From positions 1-64,000 of the forward strand of contig JAJYXE010000017.1 in the NCBI GenBank assembly GCA_021791145.1: a DNA stretch of 64,000 bases, given 5' to 3'. Below are positions 23,355-30,780 of the stretch, in pieces. Origin of the DNA: Actinomycetes bacterium (lineage in GTDB: Bacteria; Actinomycetota; Acidimicrobiia; Acidimicrobiales; RAAP-2). Below the pieces are notes generated by a model that was not told the DNA's origin, did not search any database, and saw nothing but the letters and a program-made list of their open reading frames with translations. The translations under genes and the position numbers were made by a program. Numbering within the stretch: position 1 is the first letter of the stretch; each line of letters starts with the position of its first letter.

Positions 23355-24536
23355 GTGAGCGTCGGCCCTTCCCCAGACCCGACAGCCGGGGCAACGGGAG
23401 GCGGCGGCGAGCCGGGCGCAGCCCTTCGACACGGTCGTTGGCACCCCGAGACCCTGGCGGTCGCGGCTGGAAGGGACCTGTCGCCGGGTGCCCCGCTCAA
23501 CGTCCCCCCGGTGCTCGCGTCGACCTTTCGCGACGGCACCTCCGCGCGCTACGGGCGGTGGGGGAACCCCACCTGGGAGGCGCTCGAGGCAGCGCTCGAC
23601 GCGCTCGAAGGCGGCCGGTCGGTCTCCTTTGCGAGCGGGCAGGCAGCCATCGCCGCCGTGCTCGACACGCTTGGTCCCGGCGCGCTCGTCGTGCACCCGA
23701 CGGCTTCCTACGCAGGGACGCGCGAGCTCCTCGGGTTGCTCGCCGATGCCGGCCGGGTGCAGCTGCGACCGGTGGACATCACCGACACGGACGCCGTGCT
23801 CGACGCACTGCCGGGCGCGGCGATGGTGTGGGTCGAGTCGCCGACGAACCCGCTCCTCGGGATCGCCGAGGTGCCGCGGATCGTGGCGGCCGCCGGTGCC
23901 GAGGGCGTGGTGAGCGTCGTGGACAACACCTTCGCGACGCCGATCGCGCAGCAGCCCATCGCGTGGGGGGCCGACCTGGTGGTCCACTCCGCGACGAAGT
24001 ACATCGGAGGGCACTCGGACCTCCTTCTCGGCGCGGTCGTGGCGGGGAGCGACGCGCAGCGAGAGCGGCTCCGCCGCCATCGCACTCTCCACGGAAGCGT
24101 TCCGGGCACCGTCGAAGCGTTCCTCGCCTTGCGCGGCCTGCGAACGCTGCCGCTCCGCTTCGCCCGCCAGCAGGAGAGCGCAGCCCTGCTCGCCGGGAGG
24201 CTGCAGGCGTATCCTGCGGTGCGCGCCGTGCGGTACCCGGGCCTGCCGGGAGATCCCTACCACGACCGCGCGGCGGCGCAGATGCGCGGTTTCGGGGCCG
24301 TGGTCTCCTTCGAGCTGCCTTCCGCCGCGGCCGCCGACGCGCTCGTGGGTGCGCTCGAGCTTGCCGTGCCGACCACGAGCCTCGGCGGCGTCGAGACGAC
24401 GATCGAGCGGAGGAGCCGGTGGCCGGGAGAAGAGCGCATCCCTCCCGGACTGCTGCGGCTCAGCGTCGGGCTCGAGCACCCCGAGGACCTGTGGACGGAC
24501 CTGTCGAAGGGGCTCGAGGCGGCAGCCCCAGGCTGA
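23355..24536 (+). CDS. Cystathionine gamma-synthase/lyase family PLP enzyme
   Basis: A trans-sulfuration enzyme of the Cys/Met metabolism family (393 residues). The Schiff-base lysine lies in VVHSATKYIGGHSDLLLGA; YGRWGNPTWEALE corresponds to the Y-x-R-x-x-N-P-T motif; VSVVDNTFATP gives the cofactor aspartate. C-terminal SVGLEHPEDLWTDL is typical. Whether it makes cystathionine from O-acyl-homoserine or cleaves cystathionine/methionine cannot be decided here. The GTG start at 23355 is a judgement: the first 30 residues are Gly/Pro-rich and no clear ribosome site is seen. Confidence 0.87.
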   Translation: MSVGPSPDPTAGATGGGGEPGAALRHGRWHPETLAVAAGRDLSPGAPLNVPPVLASTFRDGTSARYGRWGNPTWEALEAALDALEGGRSVSFASGQAAIAAVLDTLGPGALVVHPTASYAGTRELLGLLADAGRVQLRPVDITDTDAVLDALPGAAMVWVESPTNPLLGIAEVPRIVAAAGAEGVVSVVDNTFATPIAQQPIAWGADLVVHSATKYIGGHSDLLLGAVVAGSDAQRERLRRHRTLHGSVPGTVEAFLALRGLRTLPLRFARQQESAALLAGRLQAYPAVRAVRYPGLPGDPYHDRAAAQMRGFGAVVSFELPSAAAADALVGALELAVPTTSLGGVETTIERRSRWPGEERIPPGLLRLSVGLEHPEDLWTDLSKGLEAAAPG

Positions 24537-24623
24537 GCGCACAGGGCCCCGACAAGCGGGACGTGCAGGCCCCGGCGCCGCCCAGTGTCGGTCGCGCGCA
24601 CCCGTTCGCTACCGTGCGCGCCC

Positions 24624-25265
24624 GTGGACGCGCTCACGAGGCCGACGCGTGAGCCCCCGTGCAGGGTCTGCGGAGGCCGGGCCAAACCGGGCTACTCCAT
24701 GTGCAAGTCGTGCCACGAGGTCTCGATGATCCTCGGTCGTCCGCCGGTCCCGGTCACCCCGGTCGCCGTGGTCAGCAGGCCGAGCCCCTTGTACCGGGCG
24801 CTGCGGCAGTACAAGTCCGGCGAACGCACCGTCGCCGCACGGCAGCAGGCGCGTCTCGGTGCACTGCTGGAGACCTTCTTCGGGCGGCACCGCCGTTGCA
24901 TCGCGCCGGACGGGCTCGACCTGGCCGTGGTCGTGCCTTCCGGACAAGGGGGGCGGCCGCCGCCGCATCCTCTCGCGTGCGTGGTCGCAGCCACGAGGAC
25001 CCTGCCACCTCTGCTCGACGCGCTCGGCTCGGGAGAGGTGCCGATCACCCATCGCCGTCCGTCCCTGCGGGGCTACCGCGTTTGGGTCGACGTCAGCGGA
25101 GCCCGCGTGCTGCTGGTCGACGACGTCTACACGAGCGGTGCCCACCTCCAGTCAGCCGCGGCGGCCCTCACCGAGGCAGGGGCGGGCGAGGTCCGCGCCT
25201 TGGTGCTCGGGAGGTACGTGCGGCACCCGACCCCCCGGCCGAGCTGCCTGCACTGCCGACGGTGA
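24624..25265 (+). CDS. ComF-like phosphoribosyltransferase-domain protein
   Basis: A 213-residue protein with an N-terminal zinc-ribbon-like CRVCGGRAKPGYSMCKSC (residues 12-29) and a C-terminal type I PRTase domain with the PRPP-binding motif RVLLVDDVYTSGAHLQSA. This layout resembles ComF, whose family takes part in DNA uptake in naturally competent bacteria, but no other competence gene is nearby and a further C-x-x-C (CLHC) ends the protein. GTG 24624 lies 8 nt after TACCGT (24610-24615), supporting a leaderless start. Confidence 0.75.
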   Translation: MDALTRPTREPPCRVCGGRAKPGYSMCKSCHEVSMILGRPPVPVTPVAVVSRPSPLYRALRQYKSGERTVAARQQARLGALLETFFGRHRRCIAPDGLDLAVVVPSGQGGRPPPHPLACVVAATRTLPPLLDALGSGEVPITHRRPSLRGYRVWVDVSGARVLLVDDVYTSGAHLQSAAAALTEAGAGEVRALVLGRYVRHPTPRPSCLHCRR

Positions 25266-25374
25266 GCCCGGAGGGCGACGGGCGGTGAGCCCGGGGAGAA
25301 CCGGCGAATGGGCCCGGCGGTGGGCCTATCGCCACGCCAGCTCGGCGGCGAGCCCGAGCCGAAGAGGTTGGTGC

Positions 25375-25411
25375 CGGCCCCCCGGGGGATGGGGATGGGG
25401 AAGGGGGGCCG
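25375..25411. terminator. Hairpin between convergent genes
   Basis: A 9-bp G+C stem (cggcccccc / ggggggccg) closes a 19-nt G-rich loop in the 161-bp gap between two converging genes. There is no U tract, so if it terminates transcription it would act as a strong hairpin only. Confidence 0.35.
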
Positions 25412-25426
25412 ACACCTCACAGACCG

Positions 25427-25588
25427 TTACAGAAACCCCCGCTTATGGAGCACAGGGAACCACACGGTCCGCGACTTCAGGGTGATGACCTCTGTGCAGG
25501 CGTCGCAGACATCCGTCTGCGAACGGAGGCTGCCGCGTGAAGCCCGCAACGCCTCGATGGCGGTCTCGCCGCCGGCTACGGTCTCCAT
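25427..25588 (-). CDS. 53-residue CxxC protein
   Basis: A small gene easily missed: ATG 25588 is preceded by GGGGGAGGTGGC, a strong ribosome site with good spacing. The product runs METVAGGETAIEALRASRGS (1-20), then a QTDVCDACTEVITLKSR segment (24-40) with one C-x-x-C pair, ending in PVLHKRGFL. It is soluble and could bind a metal as a dimer or be a half zinc knuckle. Function unknown. It converges on the ComF-like gene and lies 101 nt from the LOG-family gene. Confidence 0.6.
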   Translation of the reverse strand: METVAGGETAIEALRASRGSLRSQTDVCDACTEVITLKSRTVWFPVLHKRGFL

Positions 25589-25689
25589 GCCACCTCCCCC
25601 TCTTTCTCACCCACGAGGCACACCCGAGATGCACCGAGCATAGCACGACGTCGCCGAGGCCGTGCCGGGACCGTTCGACCTCCCCCCTC

Positions 25690-26196
25690 TCAAGCGCCAG
25701 GCCGGCCGCGAGGGGCACCCGCACGCTGCGCGAGTCCCACGGCGAGCTCGACGGCCCGTGCCGGGTCGCTCGCGCGCTGGACCCCCGGGTCCGGCGCCGC
25801 GCCCGCATGCCGCCGGAGCTCCCAGGTGGCGAGCCCGATCACCGGGCGCCCGAGCTTGAGCGCGAGCGCGATCTCCGACAGCGTCCCGTACTCCCCTCCG
25901 ACGGCGACCAGGACGTCCGCGGCCCGAGCCAGGAGGACGTTGCGCCCCTCGCCGAGCCCGGTCGGCACCGCGACGGTCACCCACGGGTTGGCTTCTGCGC
26001 GGCTCTCCCCGGGCAGCAGGCCGACCGTCGTGCCTCCGGCAGACTGCGCACCCCGGCACGCGGCCTCCATCACCCCGGTAAGCCCCCCGGTCACCACCAG
26101 GGCGCCCGCCTCGGCGAGCCGCCGCCCCAGCTCCTCGGCGAGGCGCTCCTCCTCCGTAGAGCAGCACCCTGACCCGACGACCGCGACCGTGATCAC
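25690..26196 (-). CDS. LOG-family (SLOG) nucleotide-binding protein
   Basis: A 168-residue Rossmann-like protein of the TIGR00725/LOG-related type. Landmarks are AVVGSGCCST at the N-terminus, VVTGGLTGVMEAACRGA (phosphate-binding turn) and GGEYGTLSEIALALKLGRPVIGL, which corresponds to the P-G-G-x-G-T-x-x-E motif of cytokinin phosphoribohydrolases but with GGEYGT. It may bind or hydrolyse a nucleotide-derived ligand. The GTG start at 26196 overlaps the preceding stop (GTGA), so it is translationally coupled to the acyltransferase gene. Confidence 0.8.
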   Translation of the reverse strand: MITVAVVGSGCCSTEEERLAEELGRRLAEAGALVVTGGLTGVMEAACRGAQSAGGTTVGLLPGESRAEANPWVTVAVPTGLGEGRNVLLARAADVLVAVGGEYGTLSEIALALKLGRPVIGLATWELRRHAGAAPDPGVQRASDPARAVELAVGLAQRAGAPRGRPGA

Positions 26197-26870
26197 CGAG
26201 ACCCGGCCGTAGGTGCGAGCTTCTCGTCCACGTCCACCCATCCGGTCCCGGGGTACCACCGGCGTACCACCCGTGCGGGCACCCCAGCCACCACGCAGTG
26301 GTCCGGCACCTGCCCACGCACGACCGCGCCCGCCGCCACCACCACGTTCCGGCCGATCTGCGCGCCCGGGAGCACCACCGCGTGCGCACCCAGCCAGCTC
26401 CCTGCACCGATGGAGACCCCCGCGTCGACGGGCCGCTGCCCGCCGATCGGCTGGTCGGGATCCTCGTAGCCGTGGTTCTGGTCGGTGACGTACACGTAGG
26501 GCCCGGTCTGGACGTCGTCGCCCACGGCGATCGACCAGTGGCCGACGATGTGGCTGCCGCGCCCGATCACGCAACGGTCGCCGATGCGGACGACCGGCGA
26601 GGTGAGCAGGGCCTGACCGGGCGCCATCCCGGCGGTGAGCGTCACGTAGGGGCCGATCATCGTGCCTGCGCCGATCTCGACGTAGTGCTCGTTGAGCAGC
26701 GTGCCAGGCGGGAACGCGAGCAGGCTGCCCTCGCCGAACGCAGCGAACCTGGCGGCGCGCGGATCGCCGGGGCCGACCGCCGCGCCGAACGAGGCCCACT
26801 CCCAGCTCCGCCGGAGGCCTTCGGCCGCCGCACGCTGCAGCAGAGCGCGAGCACGGTCCGTCCAGGCCAT
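26193..26870 (-). CDS. Hexapeptide-repeat (LbetaH) acyltransferase
   Basis: A 225-residue left-handed beta-helix protein. Hexapeptide turns run from about 65 to 200 (IGAGTMIGPYVTL, IGDRCVIGRGSHIVG, VGDDVQTGPYVYV, IGAGSWLGAHAVVLPGAQIG), with the DQNHGYEDPDQPIGGQ loop holding the likely catalytic His of the maltose/galactoside acetyltransferase group. GVPARVVRR closes the fold. The acceptor is unknown; in actinobacteria such enzymes often modify surface sugars. ATG 26870 lies 9 nt after TAGCGT (26885-26880), so probably leaderless. Confidence 0.88.
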   Translation of the reverse strand: MAWTDRARALLQRAAAEGLRRSWEWASFGAAVGPGDPRAARFAAFGEGSLLAFPPGTLLNEHYVEIGAGTMIGPYVTLTAGMAPGQALLTSPVVRIGDRCVIGRGSHIVGHWSIAVGDDVQTGPYVYVTDQNHGYEDPDQPIGGQRPVDAGVSIGAGSWLGAHAVVLPGAQIGRNVVVAAGAVVRGQVPDHCVVAGVPARVVRRWYPGTGWVDVDEKLAPTAGSR

Positions 26871-26941
26871 CCGCTCCGCACGCTACACGGCGCCCGGCCC
26901 ATCCCCCCGTTTCGCGAGCCGCCCGCCCACAATGTGTCGGT

Positions 26942-28129
26942 ATGCGCCGCGCCCACCTTCCTCCGCCGCTCTGGAAGACTCCCAGGCCCATGGGCAGAGG
27001 GGGACGACGGCGGCGCTGGCGCGCCGCGGGTGCCGGAGGCGACGGCGCGCGCCCATCGCGACGGCGACCGCTCCTTGGCCTCCGCGCGTCGCTCGCACTG
27101 ATCGGTGCGGGGTGCCTTCTCACCGCCTGCGCCTCGACCGGTCCGAGTGCCACGAAGCGAACCACGCCGTCGTCGGACCCTCCGCCGACGCAGACGTCGC
27201 ACCCCTTGAGCGCGGCGCCGAGCGGGCCGGACTGCCCGCTCACGGGCATGCCGGCACCCGGCGGCGTCATCCCAGCGCGCTCGGCGCTCGCCGTGAAGGT
27301 GGACAACTACCCGACAGCGCGGCCGCAGACGGGGCTCACAGCCGCAGACATCGTGTTCGAGGAGCCGGTGGAAGGCGGGATCACGCGCTACGTCGCGGTC
27401 TTCCAGTGCCACGGCACCGCGACGGTGGGGCCCGTCCGCTCGGCGCGCAACATCGACATCGGGATCCTCGGGGAGTTCGGGAACCCCCTCCTCGTCCATG
27501 TCGGCGGGATCCAACCGGTCATCGACAACATCCTCGCCTCCCCGATCGACGACTTCGAGCTCGGCGACTACACGACATCGGTCGTCCAGCATCCTGTGGG
27601 CCGGGTCGCCCCGTACGACACCTACACCTCGACCACAGCGGTGTGGCAGCTGCGGCCGACAGCCAACCGTGCGCCGCGACCTGTGTTCGCATATTCGAAG
27701 AAGGTCCCCGCAGGAACGCCGGTCAGCTCCGTCTCGATCCCGTTCTCGAGCTACTCGCCGGTGGTCTGGAGGTACGACGCCGCAACGGGCAAGTTCCTCC
27801 GCTTCTACGGCACATCGGCCGACGTGCTCTCCAACGGCGTGCAGAACAGCGCGTCGAACGTGGTCGTCCAGTTCGTGAACGTCTTCTACGGGCCCTGGGT
27901 CGAGAACTCTGAAGGCGGGCTCGAGGTCCAGGCGAACCTGGCGACAAACGCGAGCGGCAAGGCGATCGTCTTCCGCAACGGAGTGGAGATCCCCGGTCGG
28001 TGGTCGCGCGCCTCGCTGGCCCAGCCGACGAGCTTCACGACGGCAGCCGGTCAGCCGATCACGATGCAGCCCGGCGACACGTGGGTCGAGCTGGTGCCGA
28101 CAACCGTGAGCGTCACCACGACGCGGTAG
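26942..28129 (+). CDS. DUF3048 lipoprotein
   Basis: A 395-residue exported protein. A basic N-terminus, a hydrophobic segment and the lipobox LLTAC (around residue 59) indicate a lipid-anchored protein outside the membrane. The rest matches DUF3048 (YerB-like): ALAVKVDNYPTARPQTGL, DIVFEEPVEGGITRYVAVF, GPVRSARNIDI in the first half, and VVWRYDAATGKFLRFYG later. The function of the family is unknown. ATG 26942 follows cACAAT by 8 nt; an internal ATG at codon 17 would give a more usual signal peptide length and is an alternative start. It converges on recA with 1 nt between stops. Confidence 0.88.
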   Translation: MRRAHLPPPLWKTPRPMGRGGRRRRWRAAGAGGDGARPSRRRPLLGLRASLALIGAGCLLTACASTGPSATKRTTPSSDPPPTQTSHPLSAAPSGPDCPLTGMPAPGGVIPARSALAVKVDNYPTARPQTGLTAADIVFEEPVEGGITRYVAVFQCHGTATVGPVRSARNIDIGILGEFGNPLLVHVGGIQPVIDNILASPIDDFELGDYTTSVVQHPVGRVAPYDTYTSTTAVWQLRPTANRAPRPVFAYSKKVPAGTPVSSVSIPFSSYSPVVWRYDAATGKFLRFYGTSADVLSNGVQNSASNVVVQFVNVFYGPWVENSEGGLEVQANLATNASGKAIVFRNGVEIPGRWSRASLAQPTSFTTAAGQPITMQPGDTWVELVPTTVSVTTTR

Positions 28130-28130
28130 C

Positions 28131-29180
28131 TCACTCCACGGTGATCGGGAGGTCGTCGGGATCGACCTCGATCGTCCCCTTGCCCGTGTCCTTCGGCGCC
28201 AGCTGCTGGCGGACACGGTCGTCGATCTCCGCCATGAGCTGGGGGCTCTCCCGCAGGAAGGTCTTCACGTTCTCGCGGCCCTGGCCGAGCTGCTCCCCTT
28301 CGTAGGTGAACCACGCACCGGACTTCTTGACCAGGCCGAGGTCCACTGCGACGTCGAGGAGCGATCCCTCTCGGCTGATGCCGGTTCCGAACATGATGTC
28401 GAACTCGGCCTGGCGGAACGGCGCGCTCACCTTATTCTTCACGACCTTCACCCGGGTCCGGTTGCCGATGACGTCCGCGCCGTCCTTGATCGACTCGGTG
28501 CGGCGGATGTCCAGCCGGACCGACGCGTAGAACTTGAGCGCGCGCCCCCCCGGGGTGACCTCCGGCGAGCCGTAGAGGACGCCGATCTTCTCGCGGAGCT
28601 GGTTGATGAAGACCGCGATCGTGTTGGACTTGTTGAGCGTCCCTGCCAGCTTGCGGAGGGCTTGGGACATGAGCCGCGCCTGGAGTCCGACGTGGCTGTC
28701 GCCCATCTCCCCTTCGATCTCCGCCCGCGGGGTGAGCGCGGCCACCGAGTCGATCACGATGACGTCGATCGCGCCGGAGCGGATGAGCATGTCGGCGATC
28801 TCGAGCGCCTGCTCCCCGGTGTCCGGCTGGGAGATGAGGAGGTCGTCCACGTTCACGCCGATGGCCCGGGCGTAGGCGGGATCCATCGCGTGCTCGGCGT
28901 CGATGTACGCGCAGATCCCCCCGTTGCGCTGTGCCTCCGCGACGACGTGCATCGCCAAGGTGCTCTTCCCGCTCGACTCGGGACCGAAGAGCTCCACGAT
29001 CCGGCCGCGCGGGAGCCCGCCGATGCCGAGAGCGAGGTCGAGGGAGAGGGCCCCGGTCGGAATGGCTTCGATGCCCATGTCGACGTGCTCGCCCATCCGC
29101 ATGACCGAGCCCTTCCCGAACTGCTTCTCGATCTGGCCGAGGGCCGTCGCGAGTGCCTTGTCGCGGTCATCCACTGTCAT
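28131..29180 (-). CDS. recA: Recombinase RecA
   Basis: RecA forms filaments on single-stranded DNA, drives homologous recombination and triggers LexA self-cleavage. The 349-residue protein has Walker [10 protein letters not shown], Walker [11 protein letters not shown], the LSQALRKL / [16 protein letters not shown] region with loop L1-L2, and [18 protein letters not shown] 29180 follows a clear AAGGAGA site about 10 nt upstream. A LexA box and -10 motif lie 70-90 nt upstream. No recX follows: the next gene converges. No intein is present. Confidence 0.98.
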   Translation of the reverse strand: MTVDDRDKALATALGQIEKQFGKGSVMRMGEHVDMGIEAIPTGALSLDLALGIGGLPRGRIVELFGPESSGKSTLAMHVVAEAQRNGGICAYIDAEHAMDPAYARAIGVNVDDLLISQPDTGEQALEIADMLIRSGAIDVIVIDSVAALTPRAEIEGEMGDSHVGLQARLMSQALRKLAGTLNKSNTIAVFINQLREKIGVLYGSPEVTPGGRALKFYASVRLDIRRTESIKDGADVIGNRTRVKVVKNKVSAPFRQAEFDIMFGTGISREGSLLDVAVDLGLVKKSGAWFTYEGEQLGQGRENVKTFLRESPQLMAEIDDRVRQQLAPKDTGKGTIEVDPDDLPITVE

Positions 29181-29247
29181 CGCTGTGTCGTCTCCTTGTC
29201 ATGACGTCCGGTCTGCGGTCGGCGACTGTACGGAAGGGTTGTCACAG

Positions 29248-29253
29248 ACCTTA
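29248..29253 (-). promoter_or_regulatory. -10 element (TAAGGT) of the recA promoter
   Basis: TAAGGT on the minus strand, just downstream of the LexA box, would start a leader of about 60 nt before recA. Confidence 0.45.
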
Positions 29254-29256
29254 GTT

Positions 29257-29272
29257 GCGAACGCGTGTTCGA
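29257..29272. promoter_or_regulatory. lexA box: LexA (SOS) box upstream of recA
   Basis: Read on the recA strand, TCGAACACGCGTTCGC matches the actinobacterial/Gram-positive SOS palindrome TCGAAC-N4-GTTCGA at 11 of 12 defined positions. It sits immediately upstream of the -10 box, where bound LexA would block RNA polymerase. Confidence 0.85.
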
Positions 29273-29314
29273 TGTGGGATACAGGGAGCCTGCCCGCCCG
29301 ACGCCGTCCATGTG

Positions 29315-29947
29315 TCACGACCCAACGGTCGCGGTGACGAGCGTCGTGTACCGGGCCCCCGACGAGTCCAGCTCCGTCCGGACGAGGCTCAGCTCCCCAA
29401 CCTGCCAGCGCGCCGCGAGCGGGACCCCGGAGAGCGAAGGAGGCACCGCGCGCCGCCCCCGGGCCCGCGCGAGGGTGAGATGCCCGCGGAAGGGGGCGTC
29501 AAGACCCGCGTCCGGAAGGACGCCACCGAGCGCCCTGCGCACCCGGTCTGCCATCTCGTCCAATCCGTGGACGGGCAGGCAGAGCACGCGGCGGCCGAGC
29601 CGCTCGGTCATGGGACCGAGGCGCGCCTCGGGTGCGGGGACGCCATGACCCGCGGCCTTTACGAGGGCGCTCCCGACCTCGGTCACCCCGGACAGCACGA
29701 CGTTGCCGAGGAAGGCGAGGGTCACGTGCCATTGGTCGGGCCGCGTCCAGCGGAGTGCGTCGAGCGACGGACGCTCGAGGGACGCAAGGACGGCCACCAC
29801 ATCGGGTGGCGGCCACACGCCGACGAAGAGGCGGGCCGTCGGCTCGGGCGGCCCGGCCTCCGCCGCGGCAGGGCACCCGACGGCGGCGTGGCCGACGGCG
29901 GCGTGGCCGACGGCGGCGTGCTCGACGGCGTCGTCGTGCCCGGCCAT
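29315..29947 (-). CDS. thpR: RNA 2',3'-cyclic phosphodiesterase (2'-5' RNA ligase family)
   Basis: A 210-residue 2H phosphoesterase; family members open 2',3'-cyclic phosphates on RNA. Both H-x-T motifs are present: WHVTLAFLG (about 64-72) and GHLTLARARG (about 152-161). The N-terminus has a 15-bp tandem repeat (29876-29935) giving A-V-G-H-A repeats before the domain start ARLFVGVWPPP. ATG 29947 has a good AGGAGG site 8 nt upstream. In many actinobacteria it lies between cinA and recA; here a toxin-antitoxin pair separates it from cinA. Confidence 0.88.
   Translation of the reverse strand: MAGHDDAVEHAAVGHAAVGHAAVGCPAAAEAGPPEPTARLFVGVWPPPDVVAVLASLERPSLDALRWTRPDQWHVTLAFLGNVVLSGVTEVGSALVKAAGHGVPAPEARLGPMTERLGRRVLCLPVHGLDEMADRVRRALGGVLPDAGLDAPFRGHLTLARARGRRAVPPSLSGVPLAARWQVGELSLVRTELDSSGARYTTLVTATVGS
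29876..29935. repeat. 15-bp in-frame tandem repeat in thpR
   Basis: Three to four copies of gccgacggcggcgtg on the plus strand near the gene's 5' end. Confidence 0.8.
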
Positions 29948-29958
29948 GGCGGGGCCTC

Positions 29959-30306
29959 CTACGGCTCTGCGGGCGCAGAGGCGGCCGGCGGAGGAAGCTG
30001 GGGCGCGCCGAGGACGAAGTCGCGGCCTCCCGCCGTGACGGTCACCTGGGCACCCACCGCCCGGGCGAGGCGGTCGACGAATGCGAAGGAGAGTGAGGGG
30101 TCTCCCTCCTCCGCGCGCAGGACCTCCTCCTCGTCGACCTCCATGCGCGCGGCGAGTCCCGGCACGTCGAGGTGCGCGGTGACACGCAGGCCGTGCACCA
30201 GCGTGCCCAGCTCCTCGGCGAGCGCGGCCTCGGCGTAGGCCAGCGCATAGGCGTCGGCGTCCTCGGGAGGGAACCTGCGTCTCAGATCGCTCAACTCGAC
30301 CGTCAT
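29959..30306 (-). CDS. higA: HigA-like antitoxin (XRE HTH)
   Basis: A 115-residue antitoxin candidate. After an acidic N-terminal helical part (DADAYALAYAEAALAEELG) comes a helix-turn-helix (LDVPGLAARMEVDEEEVLRAEEGDPSLSFAFVDRLARAVG, about 46-85) of the XRE type, then a Pro/Ala-rich end. ATG 30306 overlaps the toxin stop by four bases (ATGA), and the toxin-first order is that of HigBA modules. It would bind the toxin and autoregulate the pair. The toxin pairing is what identifies it; the HTH on its own is weak. Confidence 0.75.
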   Translation of the reverse strand: MTVELSDLRRRFPPEDADAYALAYAEAALAEELGTLVHGLRVTAHLDVPGLAARMEVDEEEVLRAEEGDPSLSFAFVDRLARAVGAQVTVTAGGRDFVLGAPQLPPPAASAPAEP

Positions 30307-30650
30307 CGGCTCCGCTCCAACGTGGCCTCGAGCGACCGCGTGCGTGCAAGCACTCGCTGGGCACGCGCCACCTCGTGGCGCTCGCGGTCGCGCTGCTTGC
30401 GAAACGTCGTGAGCGCCGTCACCTCCCTCTCCTCGCCGAACGCGTACGTGATGCGCCTCGGCACCCCCTGGCACCAGAAGCGAAGCTCGTGCAACCCGTC
30501 CCCGAGCGCGCGGGCCCGGGGCATCCGCAACGCCGGGCCTGTCGACGCGAGTCGGTCCAACGCGCGGTCCGCGAACGCCCGGTCCCGCGCGCCGAGCCGC
30601 ACGTACCACCTCGCCACCTCGTCCGAGAGCCGGACGTCCCACTGGCCCAC
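30303..30650 (-). CDS. higB: HigB/Gp49-type toxin (RelE fold)
   Basis: A 115-residue basic protein of the phage-derived Gp49-like/HigB family, ribosome-dependent mRNA interferases. Typical parts are WDVRLSDEVARWYVRLG, ALGDGLHELRFWCQGVPRRITYAFGE (the L-x-E-L-R core) and ALTTFRKQRDRERHEVARAQ (the conserved F-x-K motif). GTG start at 30650. The pair interrupts the usual cinA-thpR-recA run, and the 130 bp before it (30651-30780) hold no gene. Confidence 0.85.
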   Translation of the reverse strand: MGQWDVRLSDEVARWYVRLGARDRAFADRALDRLASTGPALRMPRARALGDGLHELRFWCQGVPRRITYAFGEEREVTALTTFRKQRDRERHEVARAQRVLARTRSLEATLERSR

Positions 30651-30780
30651 GACCTGAACGGTCGGGTGTGCCTCCCGTCTCGGGCGTGCGTCTCGGATTG
30701 CGCCCTGGCCAGCGGAAGGACCGGTGCGGTCAGGGGGCGCTGACGAAGCGGGCCGGCAGGGCGACCGGTGGAGGTGGCGC

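Noticed and set aside
24624..25265. Full natural competence operon around the ComF-like gene
   Set aside because: No comEA/comEC or pilus genes are in the window; only the PRTase-type domain and the zinc-ribbon-like cysteines support it.
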